Assembly: GCA_003339415.1 (NCBI GenBank)
Contig: PDHQ01000368.1
Span: 1 to 31,243, forward strand
DNA: 31,243 nucleotides
From: Ophiocordyceps camponoti-saundersi (nom. inval.)
Lineage: Eukaryota > Ascomycota > Sordariomycetes > Hypocreales > Ophiocordycipitaceae
Direction of reading: 5' to 3'
Part shown: positions 22,800 to 31,243 of the stretch, piece after piece
Layout of the letters: each line of letters begins with the position of its first letter
Position numbering within the stretch: the first letter of the stretch is position 1
Translations under genes and position numbers: made by a program
The notes under the pieces: model-generated
Seen by the model: only the letters and a program-made list of their open reading frames with translations
The model's database searches: none
Told to the model about the DNA's origin: nothing

Positions 22800-23910
22800 C
22801 TTTTATCTTTATATAAATAATTATTAAATAAGTAATAGAGTCTAAAAGGGTCCTAGGAGATACCCCCCTTACTTTAACTTTATTAGTTAATAATATCTCC
22901 TTAGCTATTATAGCTATAGTTTCCTTTCTTTTTTATAGCTTTAAGGGAAGCGGAACTCCTTTAATATAAGCTATAGTTATAGCTAAAGCGCTAAAAGAAA
23001 TTATCGAAAAGTAAATTCCTAAGTAATATAAATAATAGCTTATAATTTATTTTAACTTTATAGCTACTTTACTCTAAGTTTAAAGCCTTAAAATAATTAT
23101 AATAAATATTAATTATAAACTTTATAAATAAGGCTAAGCTTTTATAATAAGGAAATTACTTAATAGCGATATTATAATAATATTCTAAAATATTATTTAT
23201 AAGCTCTAGTTTAATCTAAGGTAATTTTATATTATTTTTAAAGAAAAAATATACTTTATTAGTAAAAGTTATACTTTTATCGTAAAAAAAATACTAGCGT
23301 AAGCCTTATAGTAAAATAATAAGGAAGCTTTTTAGAAAAAAATTAAGTTATTAAATAAGGTTTTAATAATATAATTATATATAAAAAGATATTATTTTAA
23401 AACTTAGTAAAGTTTTTTAATAATTACTATTAATAATATAGTAAATATAAATTAAATTTATAATAAAAATATAATAATATAAGTAAAGATTTTTAATACT
23501 AAACTATATATATTAAAAATCTAACCTTAATAATATTTTAAATATTACTAACTTAGATATATTATTAAATATTATAAAATAAGGTTATAATATAGTAAAT
23601 ATTTTATTATTTTATATATAAAAAGTAAGTTTACTTACTTTATAGCTTATAAGAAAAAACTATATTATTACTTTTTTTATTATAAATTTTACTTTAAGTA
23701 AAGTTAATTTTACTCTAAAATAAGAATAATATAAGATTAGGCGAAAAATATATATATTACTTAACCTTAGAGGTTTATAAACTAAAGCTTTATATATATT
23801 ACCCCTCCTCCCTTTTTAGCGCTAACTAGAAACTAATAATAGCTAAGGCGGAAACGCTAAAAAGCGAATATAATAATACCCTCTCCTCTAACTTTAACCT
23901 TATATTTATC
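22800..23910 (+). pseudogene. LINE (Tad-like) ORF1/gag relic with CCHC knuckles
   Basis: A decayed plus-strand frame ends in Cys-rich knuckles. Positions 23534-23575 fit C-X2-C-X4-H-X4-C exactly if the TAT codons are RIP-mutated TGT (Cys) and CAT (His), reading as (C)FK(C)Y.LR(H)IIKY(C). A second, weaker knuckle follows immediately. Upstream, a segment like RKLLNSDIIIIF followed by a SKSYTFIVKKI-like stretch resembles the gag core of fungal Tad-clade LINEs, and the tail is basic (about 23810-23870). ORF1 proteins bind the element RNA. No endonuclease or RT was readable downstream before the next element, so ORF2 is missing or truncated. Class is inferred from domain order, so a copia or gypsy gag is not excluded. 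Confidence 0.5.
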
Positions 23911-24377
23911 TATAGCTTTACTATAATAATTTAGCTATCTTTCGAAATTAGCTATTATAAGGTTTATTATAAGATAATAAAACTTTTATATTAATTTAAG
24001 CTACGCTAATAAGGCCTTAATAAATTAGATTATTAAGGCTATTTTAATTAAATATAAGGATTTAGTTTATAGTAATAATAATAGCTAAGAGGATAAGTAA
24101 GCTATATAAACCTTATACTAAACTTAGTTTATACGTATTTTTATTACCGCGGAGTCTATTTTAAGGGAAATATTAGCTTTTAAGTTATTATTTAATACCT
24201 AACTTATTAAATATATAAAATACTAGGTATAAGCGGGGTTTAACCTAAAGCTAAGGTAACGCTTAAAGGGAGGGTTTTACTCCGGGTCCTCTAATTTTTC
24301 TCCTTTTTAAAATATATATAAGATAGTTCTAAGCTATATAAAGTATATTAGTATATAAATTATTATTATTATTAGTA
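23911..24377. other. Unassigned spacer between LINE relic and inverted gypsy-2 copy
   Basis: AT-rich, with a GC-richer patch at about 24229-24290 (AAGCGGGGTTTAA, AAGGGAGGGTTTTACTCCGG). No domain recognised. It could hold the 5' part of LINE ORF2. Confidence 0.4.
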
Positions 24378-26107
24378 TTATTAACTTATATCTAACTATT
24401 AATAGTAAATAACTTTTTTATTTTTTATTTTATATATAATACTTTTAAGATTATTAAGAAGCTTTATAATAATTTTACTTTTTTCTTAAATTAAAGTTAT
24501 CTAATAAAATAAAGTAAAGCGGGGGCGTTTAAACTTTATAAACTTTACTTATCTTTTATTAATTAAGGTAATTCTTAGCTATATAGCTATTCTTTTTATA
24601 AATAAAATAAGTATTATTTTCTTAATAAACTTTTTTTCTATTTTTACTTAAGGGCTAGCTTTTTTAATATAAGGTTATAATTATAATTATAGTTTTAGTC
24701 TTTTTCTATATTATTAAAGTAATTTTATCGCCTTAATAAGCTTTTTATATAACTTTTTAATAAGTAAATTCCTTTTTTTAATAAAATATAATTCTTTTAT
24801 ATATTTATAAAATTCTTTATATATTATATAATAGTTTTTAGCTTTTATAAAAAACCTTAAGTTAAGATTAATAAGTAAATAGTTTTAAAATATATATTTA
24901 ATTTAAGCTAAGAGAACTTAAATCTTAGCTATAAAATAATTAAACTTAGCGAGGAACTTTTTAATTTCTTACTTACTAGTTAAGGAGAAATCTAATTTAT
25001 AAAGCTAGTTTATAGCTTTAGCGAATTTATTTAGATTTCTATAAGTAGATTTTAAATATTAAACTATTTTAGCTAATTTATAAAGGTTTTTTCTAATTTA
25101 TATTAAGTTTTTAAAAGTTTATAAGCTTTCCTTTTTAAAGCGTAAAATAAAATATTTATTTTATTTTATTTATTATAAAAAGTTATCTTATTAGATTTTA
25201 TTTTATTTTTTTAATTAATAAGGAAAATATTAAAATCTCTTTTTTTACTTAAAAACTTACTAACCTCCTTATAATAAACTTTTATAATACTTAAATAAAA
25301 GAAGTTTAGCTATCTTATTAAGGTAACTAGTATAAAAATACTTTAAATAGCCTTTTTAATTAAGATATATATTTTTTTACTTATTTTAAATAGAATTAAT
25401 ATTTCTTATTAAGTTTTTTTTATATTTAAGTTTTAATTTTTCTAAGTTAATTAACTTTAAAAATTTATAATTTATATTTATTTCTATATTATTTTTATAT
25501 ATTATTTTTATAATATAATTATATTAGCTATATTTTATAAAAAAAATAGCTATAATTATAATTTAGTTTTTAATAAAACCTTATTATATTACAAAGTTTA
25601 ATATTTTTAAAGTAAATCTCCTTAATTGCTTAAAAGTTTAGTTAAGGGCTTTAAATATATATATTAAAGCTAATTATAATTTTAATTTTATATAAAATCT
25701 TTTTTATTTTATATAATAATATAAAAATAAAATATATATTTCTTAATCGCTTATTAGTAAAAAATAAGCTTAAAATAATATTATAGCTAAAAAATATATT
25801 AAGTAAATAATAATATTAATATTATAAATAAAAACTCTAAGCTAAAAAGAGAGAAGAAAAAGAAAAGAAAAACTCTTATAAGCTAAATTTTAATAAAATA
25901 TATTAAGATATATATTAAGAAAGATAAGAGAAAGTATAATAAAATTCTAATAAGGAAGTAATTATATTTCCTTATTATTTCCTTTAAAGTTTTTCTAGGT
26001 AATTTTATAATAAGGTTTTTAGGGATTATATAAATATAATTAGAAATCTTAAGAAATTATTAGAAAATATTTAAGAAAAATTCTTATAAATATTAATATA
26101 TAATATT
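24378..26107 (-). mobile_element. Gypsy-2, left copy (minus strand, truncated)
   Basis: Its reverse complement matches the plus-strand gypsy-2 copy over about 1.7 kb: leader, gag, the segment after gag, and an about 390-bp terminal part (25717-26107) that matches 26320-26709 and is probably an LTR. The copy stops at about 24378, in the segment after gag. It is arranged head to head with the right copy. The gag contains the same CCHC knuckle (24568-24609, minus strand) as the right copy. Confidence 0.75.
24560..25480 (-). pseudogene. Gypsy-2 gag relic, left copy
   Basis: Read on the minus strand this region aligns throughout with the right-copy gag. It ends in a zinc knuckle at 24609-24568, with TAT/TAC in place of Cys and His codons: (C)FI(C)KKNS(H)IAKN(C), where the S is probably an altered Gly codon. 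Gag would form the particle and bind RNA. The frame is broken by TAA/TAG. Confidence 0.68.
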
Positions 26108-26709
26108 AAATAGTAAAATAATTAAACTTTTTATAATAAATTATATTTATTATAAAAGTTTAGAAAAATATATTAATATTTCTTTTAAAAAAGCTTACTT
26201 TAAATTAATTTTCCTTATTACTTCTTTAGCTATATATTAAAATCTTAAAATAATATTAGCTAAATACTTTTAATTATTAAGAAATAATTTCCTTAGCTTA
26301 ATAAATTTAAAACTCTAGCTATTATATACTAGTATTTATAAAGATTTCCCTTAAATATTTTTTAATAATTTCTAAGGATTTTTAATTATAGTTATATAAT
26401 TTATAAAAACCTTATTATAAAATTACTTAGAAATATCTTTAAAGGAAATTACTAGGAAATATAATTACTTCCTTATTAGAATCTTATTATACCCTCTCTT
26501 ATCCCTTTTAATATATACCCTTTTATATTTTATTAAGATTTTACTTATAAGAGTTTTTCCTTTTTTTTTTCTTTTCCTTTTAGCTTGGAATTTTTATTTA
26601 TAATACTAATATTATTATTTACTTAATATAGCCTAGCTATAATATTACTCTAAGCTTATTTTTCGCTAATAAGTAATTAAAAAATATATATTTTATTTTT
26701 ATATCCTTA
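25717..26709. repeat. Perfectly centred inverted repeat (two ~390-bp arms)
   Basis: The arms 25717-26107 and 26320-26709 are inverted copies with a common centre at about 26213.5. Outer and inner landmarks give the same centre, so there is no net indel between them. The 212-bp middle is not shared. Most likely they are the LTRs of two head-to-head gypsy-2 copies. A fold-back element is the alternative. Confidence 0.82.
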
Positions 26710-26718
26710 TTATAAGGG

Positions 26719-26951
26719 ATTCAGGCTGCGCCCGAATAGCTAAGTCACGTGGGGGGTGCTTAGTTAAGTCCGCGCGCATGACGGGCGCGGGGTGCACATA
26801 GGTGCACACGATTAGTCAGCGCCGCGCGCGGGACGGGCGCGGGCTGCACACGGACTATAACCCTAAGTGCGCACACCGCACACACCTTAGAACCTCTCAA
26901 GTTATACCATATTAATAGAGTCAGCTTCTTGCAGATGTTAAGGAGTGCAGG
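26719..26951. mobile_element. GC-rich insert without RIP, class unknown
   Basis: This 230-bp block has many CA and TG dinucleotides inside CA-free DNA. It interrupts homology between the two gypsy-2 copies exactly at the LTR/leader border: the left copy is continuous where the right copy has this insert. The flanks share a similar CCTTATTATAAGG / CCTTTATACTTATATAAG sequence, which could be an imperfect target duplication. Inside is a 52-bp direct duplication: CCGCGCGC..GACGGGCGCGGG.TGCACA starts at 26770 and again at 26822. No ORF of note. It could be a MITE or another short non-autonomous insert; clear terminal inverted repeats were not found. Confidence 0.65.
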
Positions 26952-27170
26952 ACCTTTATACTTATATAAGATAGAAAAAATCTTATATATTACTTAAATT
27001 ATAATAAGCTTTAAAATATATATTAGGAGCTTTTAATTAAACTTTTAAGTGATTAATAAGATTTATTTTAGAAATATTAAACTATATAATAAAATAAAGT
27101 TTTAGTAAAAACTAAATTATAATTATAACTACCTTTTCTTAAAATATAGCTAATATAGCTATATTATAAA

Positions 27171-27245
27171 AATAATATATAAAAATAATATATAAAAATA
27201 ATATATAAAAATAATATATATAAATAATATATATAAATAATATAA
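27171..27245 (+). repeat. 13-bp tandem repeat in gypsy-2 leader
   Basis: About six units of AAAAATAATATAT with small length variation. The left gypsy-2 copy has only about two units at the equivalent place (25485-25520), so unit number differs between copies. Confidence 0.8.
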
Positions 27246-27259
27246 ATATAAATATTAAT

Positions 27260-28160
27260 TATAAAACTTTAAAGTTAATTAATTTAGAAGAATTAAAACT
27301 TAAATATAAAAAAGATTTATTAAGAAATATTAACTATATTTAGGTTAAGTAAAAAAATATTTATCTTAACTAAAAAGGTAGCTTAAGATACTTTTACGCT
27401 AATTACCTTAATAAGGTAGCTAAACCCCTTTTATTTAGATATTATAAAAGTTTACTATAAAGAGGTAAGTAAGTTTTTAGGTAAAAAGGAGAATTTTAAT
27501 ATTTTCCTTATAAACTTAAAAAAATATAAAATCTAATAAAATAACTTTCTATAATAAGTAAAATAAGATAAGTATTTTATTTTATACTTTAAAAAGGAAA
27601 GCTTATAAATTATTAGAAACTTAATATAACTTAGAAAAACGTTTTTTTTTCTAAATTAGCTAAAATAGTTTAATATTTAAAGTTTATTTACGGAAATCTT
27701 AATAAATTCGCTAAGGCTATAAACTAACTTTATAAACTAAACTTCTCCTTAACTTATAAATAGAAAATTTAAAAGTTTCTTATTAAATTTAACTACTTTA
27801 TAGCTAAGATTTAAGTTCCTTTAGCTTAGATTAAATATACGCTTTAAGATTATTTACTTACTAACCTTAACTTAAGTTTTTCTATAAAGGCTAAAAACTT
27901 ATATATAATATATAAAGAATTTTATAAATATATTAAAAACGTTATATTTTACTAGAAGAAAGAATTTACCTCTAAAGAAGCTATATAAAAAGCTTATTAA
28001 AGTAATAAAATTACTCCGATAATATAAAAAAAAGATTATAATTATAATTATAACTTTATACTAAAAAGGCTAGCTTTTAAGTAAGGATAAGAAGAAAGTT
28101 TATTAAGAAAAAAGTATTTATTTTATTTATAAAAAGAAAGGCTATATACTTAAGGATTAC
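27260..28160 (+). pseudogene. Gypsy-2 gag relic, right copy
   Basis: Decayed capsid-nucleocapsid gene. It ends with a canonical CCHC zinc knuckle at 28119-28160: (C)FI(C)KKKG(H)ILKD(C), where Cys and His codons have become TAT or TAC through C-to-T/G-to-A change. The upstream region is Lys/Leu/Phe-rich and aligns along its length with the minus-strand copy, which supports real homology. TAA/TAG stops break the frame. A few CA survive just after it (28174-28200). Confidence 0.72.
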
Positions 28161-28644
28161 CTTAACTAATAAAAACAAGGAGAGTTTATAAAGTTTCAAC
28201 GCCCCTACCTAATTTTATTTAATTAAATAACTTTAATTTAGAAAAAAAGTAAAACTATTATAAGGCTTTTTAATAATCTTAAAAGTATTATATATAAAAT
28301 AGAAAATAAAAAAGTTATTTACTATTAATAATTAAGTTTAAGTTAATAATATTACTTTTTATACCTTTACTTTATATAATATTAAAATAAACGCTTATCT
28401 CTTAATTAGCTACTATTTTATAAAATAAGTAATAAAGTATTTAAGCGCTAAGCTTATATATATTTATCTTATTCCTTTTATTAATTTCTAAAGCTATTAA
28501 GCTACTTTAGTTTATAAATACCTAATTATTACCTTAATAATTAATAAATAATATTTTCCTTAAAAAATCTAGTAAAAAACTAACTATATTTAAAATCTCT
28601 TTAGTAGCCTATTTTATATAGCTAGAAAGAGATTATTACTTAAC
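28161..28644 (+). pseudogene. Gypsy-2 post-gag / protease region, decayed
   Basis: This lies between gag and the SINE-like insertion, where the aspartic protease should be. A stretch from about 28360 to 28600 could be the protease, but the active-site motif cannot be read with confidence. It continues, after the inserted element, at 29277. Confidence 0.4.
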
Positions 28645-28659
28645 TATATAGCTTAGAAA
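28645..28659 (+). repeat. Left 15-bp target-site duplication
   Basis: TATATAGCTTAGAAA, identical to 29262-29276. It directly precedes the tRNA-like head at 28660. Confidence 0.85.
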
Positions 28660-28741
28660 GCCCTCCTAGCGTAGTAGTTAAGTGTCTAGAGATATTAGTC
28701 TCCTATAAGAGAGGTAGTCGGTTCGAATCCGGCGGAGGGCA
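28660..28741 (+). pseudogene. tRNA-like sequence (SINE head)
   Basis: It has a 7-bp acceptor stem GCCCTCC/GGAGGGC, then a discriminator A. The T-arm GTCGG-TTCGAAT-CCGGC carries a perfect B box GGTTCGAATCC. The D-arm GCGT/GTGT pairs with G-U pairs, and the A box TAGCGTAGTAG has TA where TGG is expected, a RIP-type change. The 82-nt length leaves about 10 nt too many between the D and T arms. The anticodon arm does not fold into a normal 5-bp stem with a 7-nt loop, so no anticodon is assigned. It is better read as a tRNA-derived Pol III promoter than as a working tRNA. Confidence 0.75.
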
Positions 28742-28767
28742 CGGGTATTTTTCACCCTAACTATATA

Positions 28768-28860
28768 GCCGGGGTACGGTCCGACCCCGGCATAACCCCG
28801 GTAAGAGTGGTAACCCTGCCGGGCTCCTTTCCTCCCTCGGTAGGAGTAGTAACCCGGCTA
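28768..28860 (+). other. GC-rich nested hairpins in the SINE body
   Basis: CCGGGG and CCCCGG (28769-28790) can form a short stem. Further on, GCCGGG and CCCGGC enclose a smaller CTCC..GGAG stem (about 28818-28859). These could be structured RNA in the SINE transcript. This is inferred from sequence alone. Confidence 0.5.
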
Positions 28861-29261
28861 AGGCTTAGGTAAAGCACGGGGGGTAAGGGTATAGTTAGAT
28901 AACGTAAGTTATTAGAGGAATAGGTCCTTTTTAATAGTAACTATAATCCGGTAATAGAGTATAATTATAAAATTAAGAAAAAACTATCTTCGTTACGGTA
29001 TTTACCGATATACGTACCGGAACTACTTAGAACTTAGATAAGACGTGCGATAAGAAATATAAGTATCTCTCGCTTAGGACCGGCGTAACTTCGGATACTT
29101 CCTATAACGATTAAGCTTTCCGATACGACGAAGTTAGCTTATAAGCTAGCCGAATATATTAAGTAAGGGGTTTTTCCCCGGGCATTCCGGTTTTTCCTCT
29201 CTATTAAACGATTATATGCCTAGATACTTATATAGGTTACTAGAGTAATATAATATATATA

Positions 29262-29276
29262 TATATAGCTTAGAAA
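29262..29276 (+). repeat. Right 15-bp target-site duplication
   Basis: TATATAGCTTAGAAA, identical to 28645-28659. Gypsy-2 sequence resumes after it. Confidence 0.85.
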
Positions 29277-29929
29277 CTAGTTTAGCTAGATAACCTGCTT
29301 ACTATTACTAAGTACTTACCCTTAATACTATTATTAAAAAAGCCCTTTTTTACTAAAAATCTAAATCTAGCTATTTAAATAAACGCTAAACGCTGGAACC
29401 GCTTTCTTTATTAAAATAAGCGTAAATACTAAATCTTTTAATATTTATAAAGGAAAAAAGACTTTATATAGCTTATAAAGGAAAAGAAGCTAGCTTAAAC
29501 TTAATATTAAAATAATTAAAATACTAATAATATAAATTAGAATATTTTAAAAAAGTAACTTACCCGCTAAATATAATAAAACCCTTATTATATATAATAG
29601 AAAAAGATAACCTCGCTAATATTTATAACTTTTATAAAATTAAGAGATAATAATAATAACTTAATTATAATTATAAAGCTAAGCTTAGCTAGCTATATAT
29701 ATATAAGATAGGAAATCCTATTCCCTTAGGGAGAAAAGCTTAAGTATATTACTTATATATATAGTTTAATTCCTCTAACCTTTATATATCTTAAAAAATT
29801 CTTTAGTAAAAAGGAAGCTTATATTTTTACTAGCTCTTAACTTAGTTATAATATTATTTTAAAACTTAAAAAGCCCCTAAACTTAGTAAAACCTCTTTCT
29901 TATAAAATATTTATAAAATACTTACTTTT
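29277..29929 (+). pseudogene. Gypsy-2 pol segment between protease and RT, decayed
   Basis: Continuation of the host element after the SINE insertion. It is AT-rich with TAA/TAG stops. No domain is readable until the RT begins. One surviving TGG (29393) is seen. Confidence 0.4.
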
Positions 29930-30790
29930 AGAAAAGGAGATTATTAACTATTTACTTAATATTAAGTTTATTAAGCTAGATATTAATTCTTATGCTATTT
30001 CTATTCTCTTTACGCTAAAGCTATACTTTATAGCTTAGCGTTTTTATATTAATTACTAATAAATAAATTACTACTTAAAGAGTTAAATCTCGCTTACCTT
30101 TTTTTAAAAAAATAATATTTAACTATTAGGAGGCGAAATAGTTTTTAAAAGTTAATATTATTTAAGCGTTTTATTATCTTTATCTTAACCTTAACTTTAA
30201 GTACCTTATAGCTTTCTATATAAAATTTAATATATTTTATTAGCTTATTCTTTTATTTAGCTTTAAGGTAAAGCCCGCTTAGTTTTAAAACTTTATTAAC
30301 TCTTAATTTTATAATCTTTTTAACTATTATATAAATATATATATTAATAATATATTAATTTACTTAGATAGCGAAGAAAAGGAATATTAAAAGGAGTATT
30401 AAGAGATAATTTAGCGCTTATATTAATTAAACTTATAAGAGGATCTTTAAAAATCAAAATTTAATATTATAAAAATTAATTATTTTAAGGTAATATTATA
30501 TATAAGTTAAGGAGTAAATATAAACCTTTATAAGGTATAAGTAATTTAAAATTAGAAATTTAAGAATCTTTATAATTATAAAGCTATCCGCTTATTTATA
30601 AAATTATATAACTTTATCCGGATTTTTTATTATTATACCTTTACTACTACTAAGCCTTTAAACTATTTTTTAAAAAAAATATTATTTTTAAGCTTATATT
30701 AGAGTAAAAAGAAGCTTTTAATAAGATTAAGAAATTAGCTATATAAGCCCTAATATTTATTTTCTTTTATCTAAAGCTTTTAACTTAACT
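29930..30790 (+). pseudogene. Gypsy-2 reverse transcriptase relic
   Basis: A plus-strand frame with only TAA/TAG stops reads as the Ty3/gypsy RT. Segments run in order: KLDINSYAISILFTLK-like fingers, FLKVNIIQAFYYLYL (family TKLD...AFN.I), a FQNFIN block (family ATFQNFIN), and the catalytic box YINNILIYLDS at 30340-30372 (family YIDDILIYSD, both Asp codons now AAT). A thumb/connection segment then contains an FIKLYNFIRIF-like stretch (family FLGFANFYRRFI). It belongs to a different gypsy family from gypsy-1, whose box reads YIDNIVIF. The window's dyad block follows 50 bp later, and the RNase H cannot be read. Confidence 0.8.
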
Positions 30791-30840
30791 TAAAACTAAC
30801 GCTTTTAAAAGAATTACTATTAATATATTTTAATAATAAT

Positions 30841-31022
30841 CAGGGTTTAAAATTAGTCAGTCATGACTGACTAATGACTGACTAAAGTTTAGTCATGACT
30901 AAAATACGTACTTTTTAGTCAGTTATTAGTTAGTCACTCTAGTGACTTTAGTCAGTCACTAAATAAAGTGACTGACTGACTAAAGACTAAAGACTAAAAT
31001 GACTAAAGCTTTAGTCAGCTTA
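30841..31022. repeat. GACT/AGTC dyad block, not RIP-mutated
   Basis: About 180 bp built from TTAGTCA, GTCAGTCA and their reverse complements. A perfect 22-bp palindrome lies at 30853-30874 (half-site TTAGTCAGTCA) and a perfect 16-bp one at 30888-30903 (half-site TTTAGTCA). More inverted and direct copies follow to 31018. CA and TG are frequent, unlike the flanks. It starts with CAGGGTTTAAAA, which might be the end of a DNA transposon whose other end is outside the window, but no partner was seen here. Confidence 0.75.
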
Positions 31023-31243
31023 CGTAAGCTAATTAAATATAAAAAAAATACTAGTATATAGCTCCGATTATATATTTTATATAACTTAAGTTTTTTTTTT
31101 AATTAGACTATTATTCAGCGAGTAAAAAAATCTTAAATATTATATATTAAAAAGAAGAAATTAAATATAATAATAAGTTTATAGAAAATAGTAAATAAAT
31201 ATTATAAAATTTAATATAGCTTTAAGCTTTTATATAAGGCTTA
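31023..31243. other. AT-rich end of window
   Basis: RIP-type sequence after the dyad block. By position it is the continuation of gypsy-2 pol (RNase H) or the interior of an inserted element. Nothing is readable. Confidence 0.4.

Larger units (their letters stand above)
28660..29261 (+). mobile_element. tRNA-headed SINE-like retroposon (~602 bp)
   Basis: A segment flanked by a perfect 15-bp direct repeat begins exactly with a tRNA-like sequence, continues through a GC-rich structured part (28740-28890) and a CpG-containing body, and ends in a TA-rich tail (about 29247-29261). This is the layout of a tRNA-derived SINE, mobilised by LINE machinery: a Pol III promoter in the head, a body, a simple-sequence tail and a target duplication of 10-20 bp. 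It interrupts gypsy-2 between the protease region and RT. It has lost fewer CA/TG than its host element, so it is probably younger or less often duplicated. Known fungal SINEs are of similar size. I cannot say whether this family is described. Confidence 0.75.
5190..31243. other. RIP-saturated AT-rich block (transposon graveyard)
   Basis: From about 5190 to the window end the sequence is AT-rich and almost devoid of CA and TG dinucleotides, while CG, CC and CT persist. This is the expected end-state of RIP, in which duplicated DNA is mutated mainly at CpA to TpA on both strands. Consequences seen directly are almost no ATG and stops that are nearly all TAA or TAG. Scattered CA/TG survive near 5226-5390, 6110-6270, 7184-7199, 8116-8132, 9604, 10837-10861, 21093-21250 and in three islands (26.72-26.95, 28.66-29.26 and 30.84-31.02 kb). 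Any gene here is a relic. Confidence 0.9.
26320..31243 (+). mobile_element. Gypsy-2, right copy (plus strand), runs off the window
   Basis: A putative 5' LTR (26320-26709) is separated from the leader (from about 26952) by a 230-bp GC-rich insert. Then come gag (to about 28160), a decayed post-gag/protease region, a SINE-like insertion, and RT (29930-30790). A palindromic block interrupts the sequence after RT. The 3' end lies beyond the window. Similarity to the left copy runs from the LTR to about 28351. Confidence 0.75.

Noticed and set aside
26936..26960. TGTTAAGGAGTGCAGG as the start of the gypsy-2 LTR
   Set aside because: The left gypsy-2 copy lacks this sequence and is continuous across the point, so it belongs to the insert.
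28660..28741. Functional tRNA gene
   Set aside because: Acceptor and T arms are good but the anticodon arm does not form and the A box is mutated; the target duplication shows it is a retroposon head.
28758..28769. TAACTATATAGC repeat (also at 28641) as the SINE target duplication
   Set aside because: It would leave the element about 100 bp long. The longer perfect 15-bp pair at 28645 and 29262 fits better, starting right at the tRNA-like head.

Overview
The window looks like the nuclear genome of a filamentous ascomycete (Pezizomycotina). It has a small GC-balanced gene island (about 360-5190) with two conserved fungal genes, set between AT-rich blocks whose make-up is that of repeat-induced point mutation (RIP). 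In the AT-rich blocks CpA and its complement TpG are almost absent, while CpG, CpC and CpT survive. Such DNA has almost no ATG, TGA, Trp, Cys, His or Gln codons left. Decayed reading frames are therefore broken by TAA and TAG only.

Gene island: a plus-strand gene for mitochondrial small-subunit ribosomal protein mS26 (Pet123 family, 449-1360) faces, tail to tail, a minus-strand Adp1-like ABCG transporter (5107-1634). I rebuilt the transporter from four exons as a 1085-residue protein with a signal peptide, a Cys-rich EGF-like ectodomain, one ABC domain and a C-terminal membrane domain. Its start lies within about 80-120 bp of the large AT-rich block. The window opens with an 8-bp tandem repeat.

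AT-rich block (about 5190-31243): a graveyard of nested, RIP-mutated transposons. In order: a long-terminal-inverted-repeat element (6102-8175) holding a fragment of a Ty3/gypsy LTR plus leader; a low-complexity stretch; an 80-bp hairpin; the 3' end of a Ty1/copia pol (to 10404); about 2 kb unassigned; a nearly full-length 10.1-kb Ty3/gypsy chromovirus with two 592-bp LTRs (12427-22570), RT, RNase H, integrase and chromodomain legible in one frame, plus an unexplained coding-like segment after pol; a LINE (Tad-like) ORF1 relic; and two head-to-head copies of a second Ty3/gypsy family forming a 1.7-kb inverted repeat. The right-hand copy continues through gag and RT toward the window end.

Three segments stand out because they keep CpA/TpG: a 230-bp GC-rich insert (26719-26951), a tRNA-headed SINE-like retroposon of about 600 bp with a perfect 15-bp target duplication (28660-29261), and a 180-bp block of GACT/AGTC dyads (30841-31022). 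They probably arrived after most of the RIP, or were too short or too few in copy to be mutated. I found no CRISPR array, prokaryotic operon or intact transposase. The most novel items are the SINE-like element, the AGTCAGTCA palindrome block and the near-exhaustive CpA loss.
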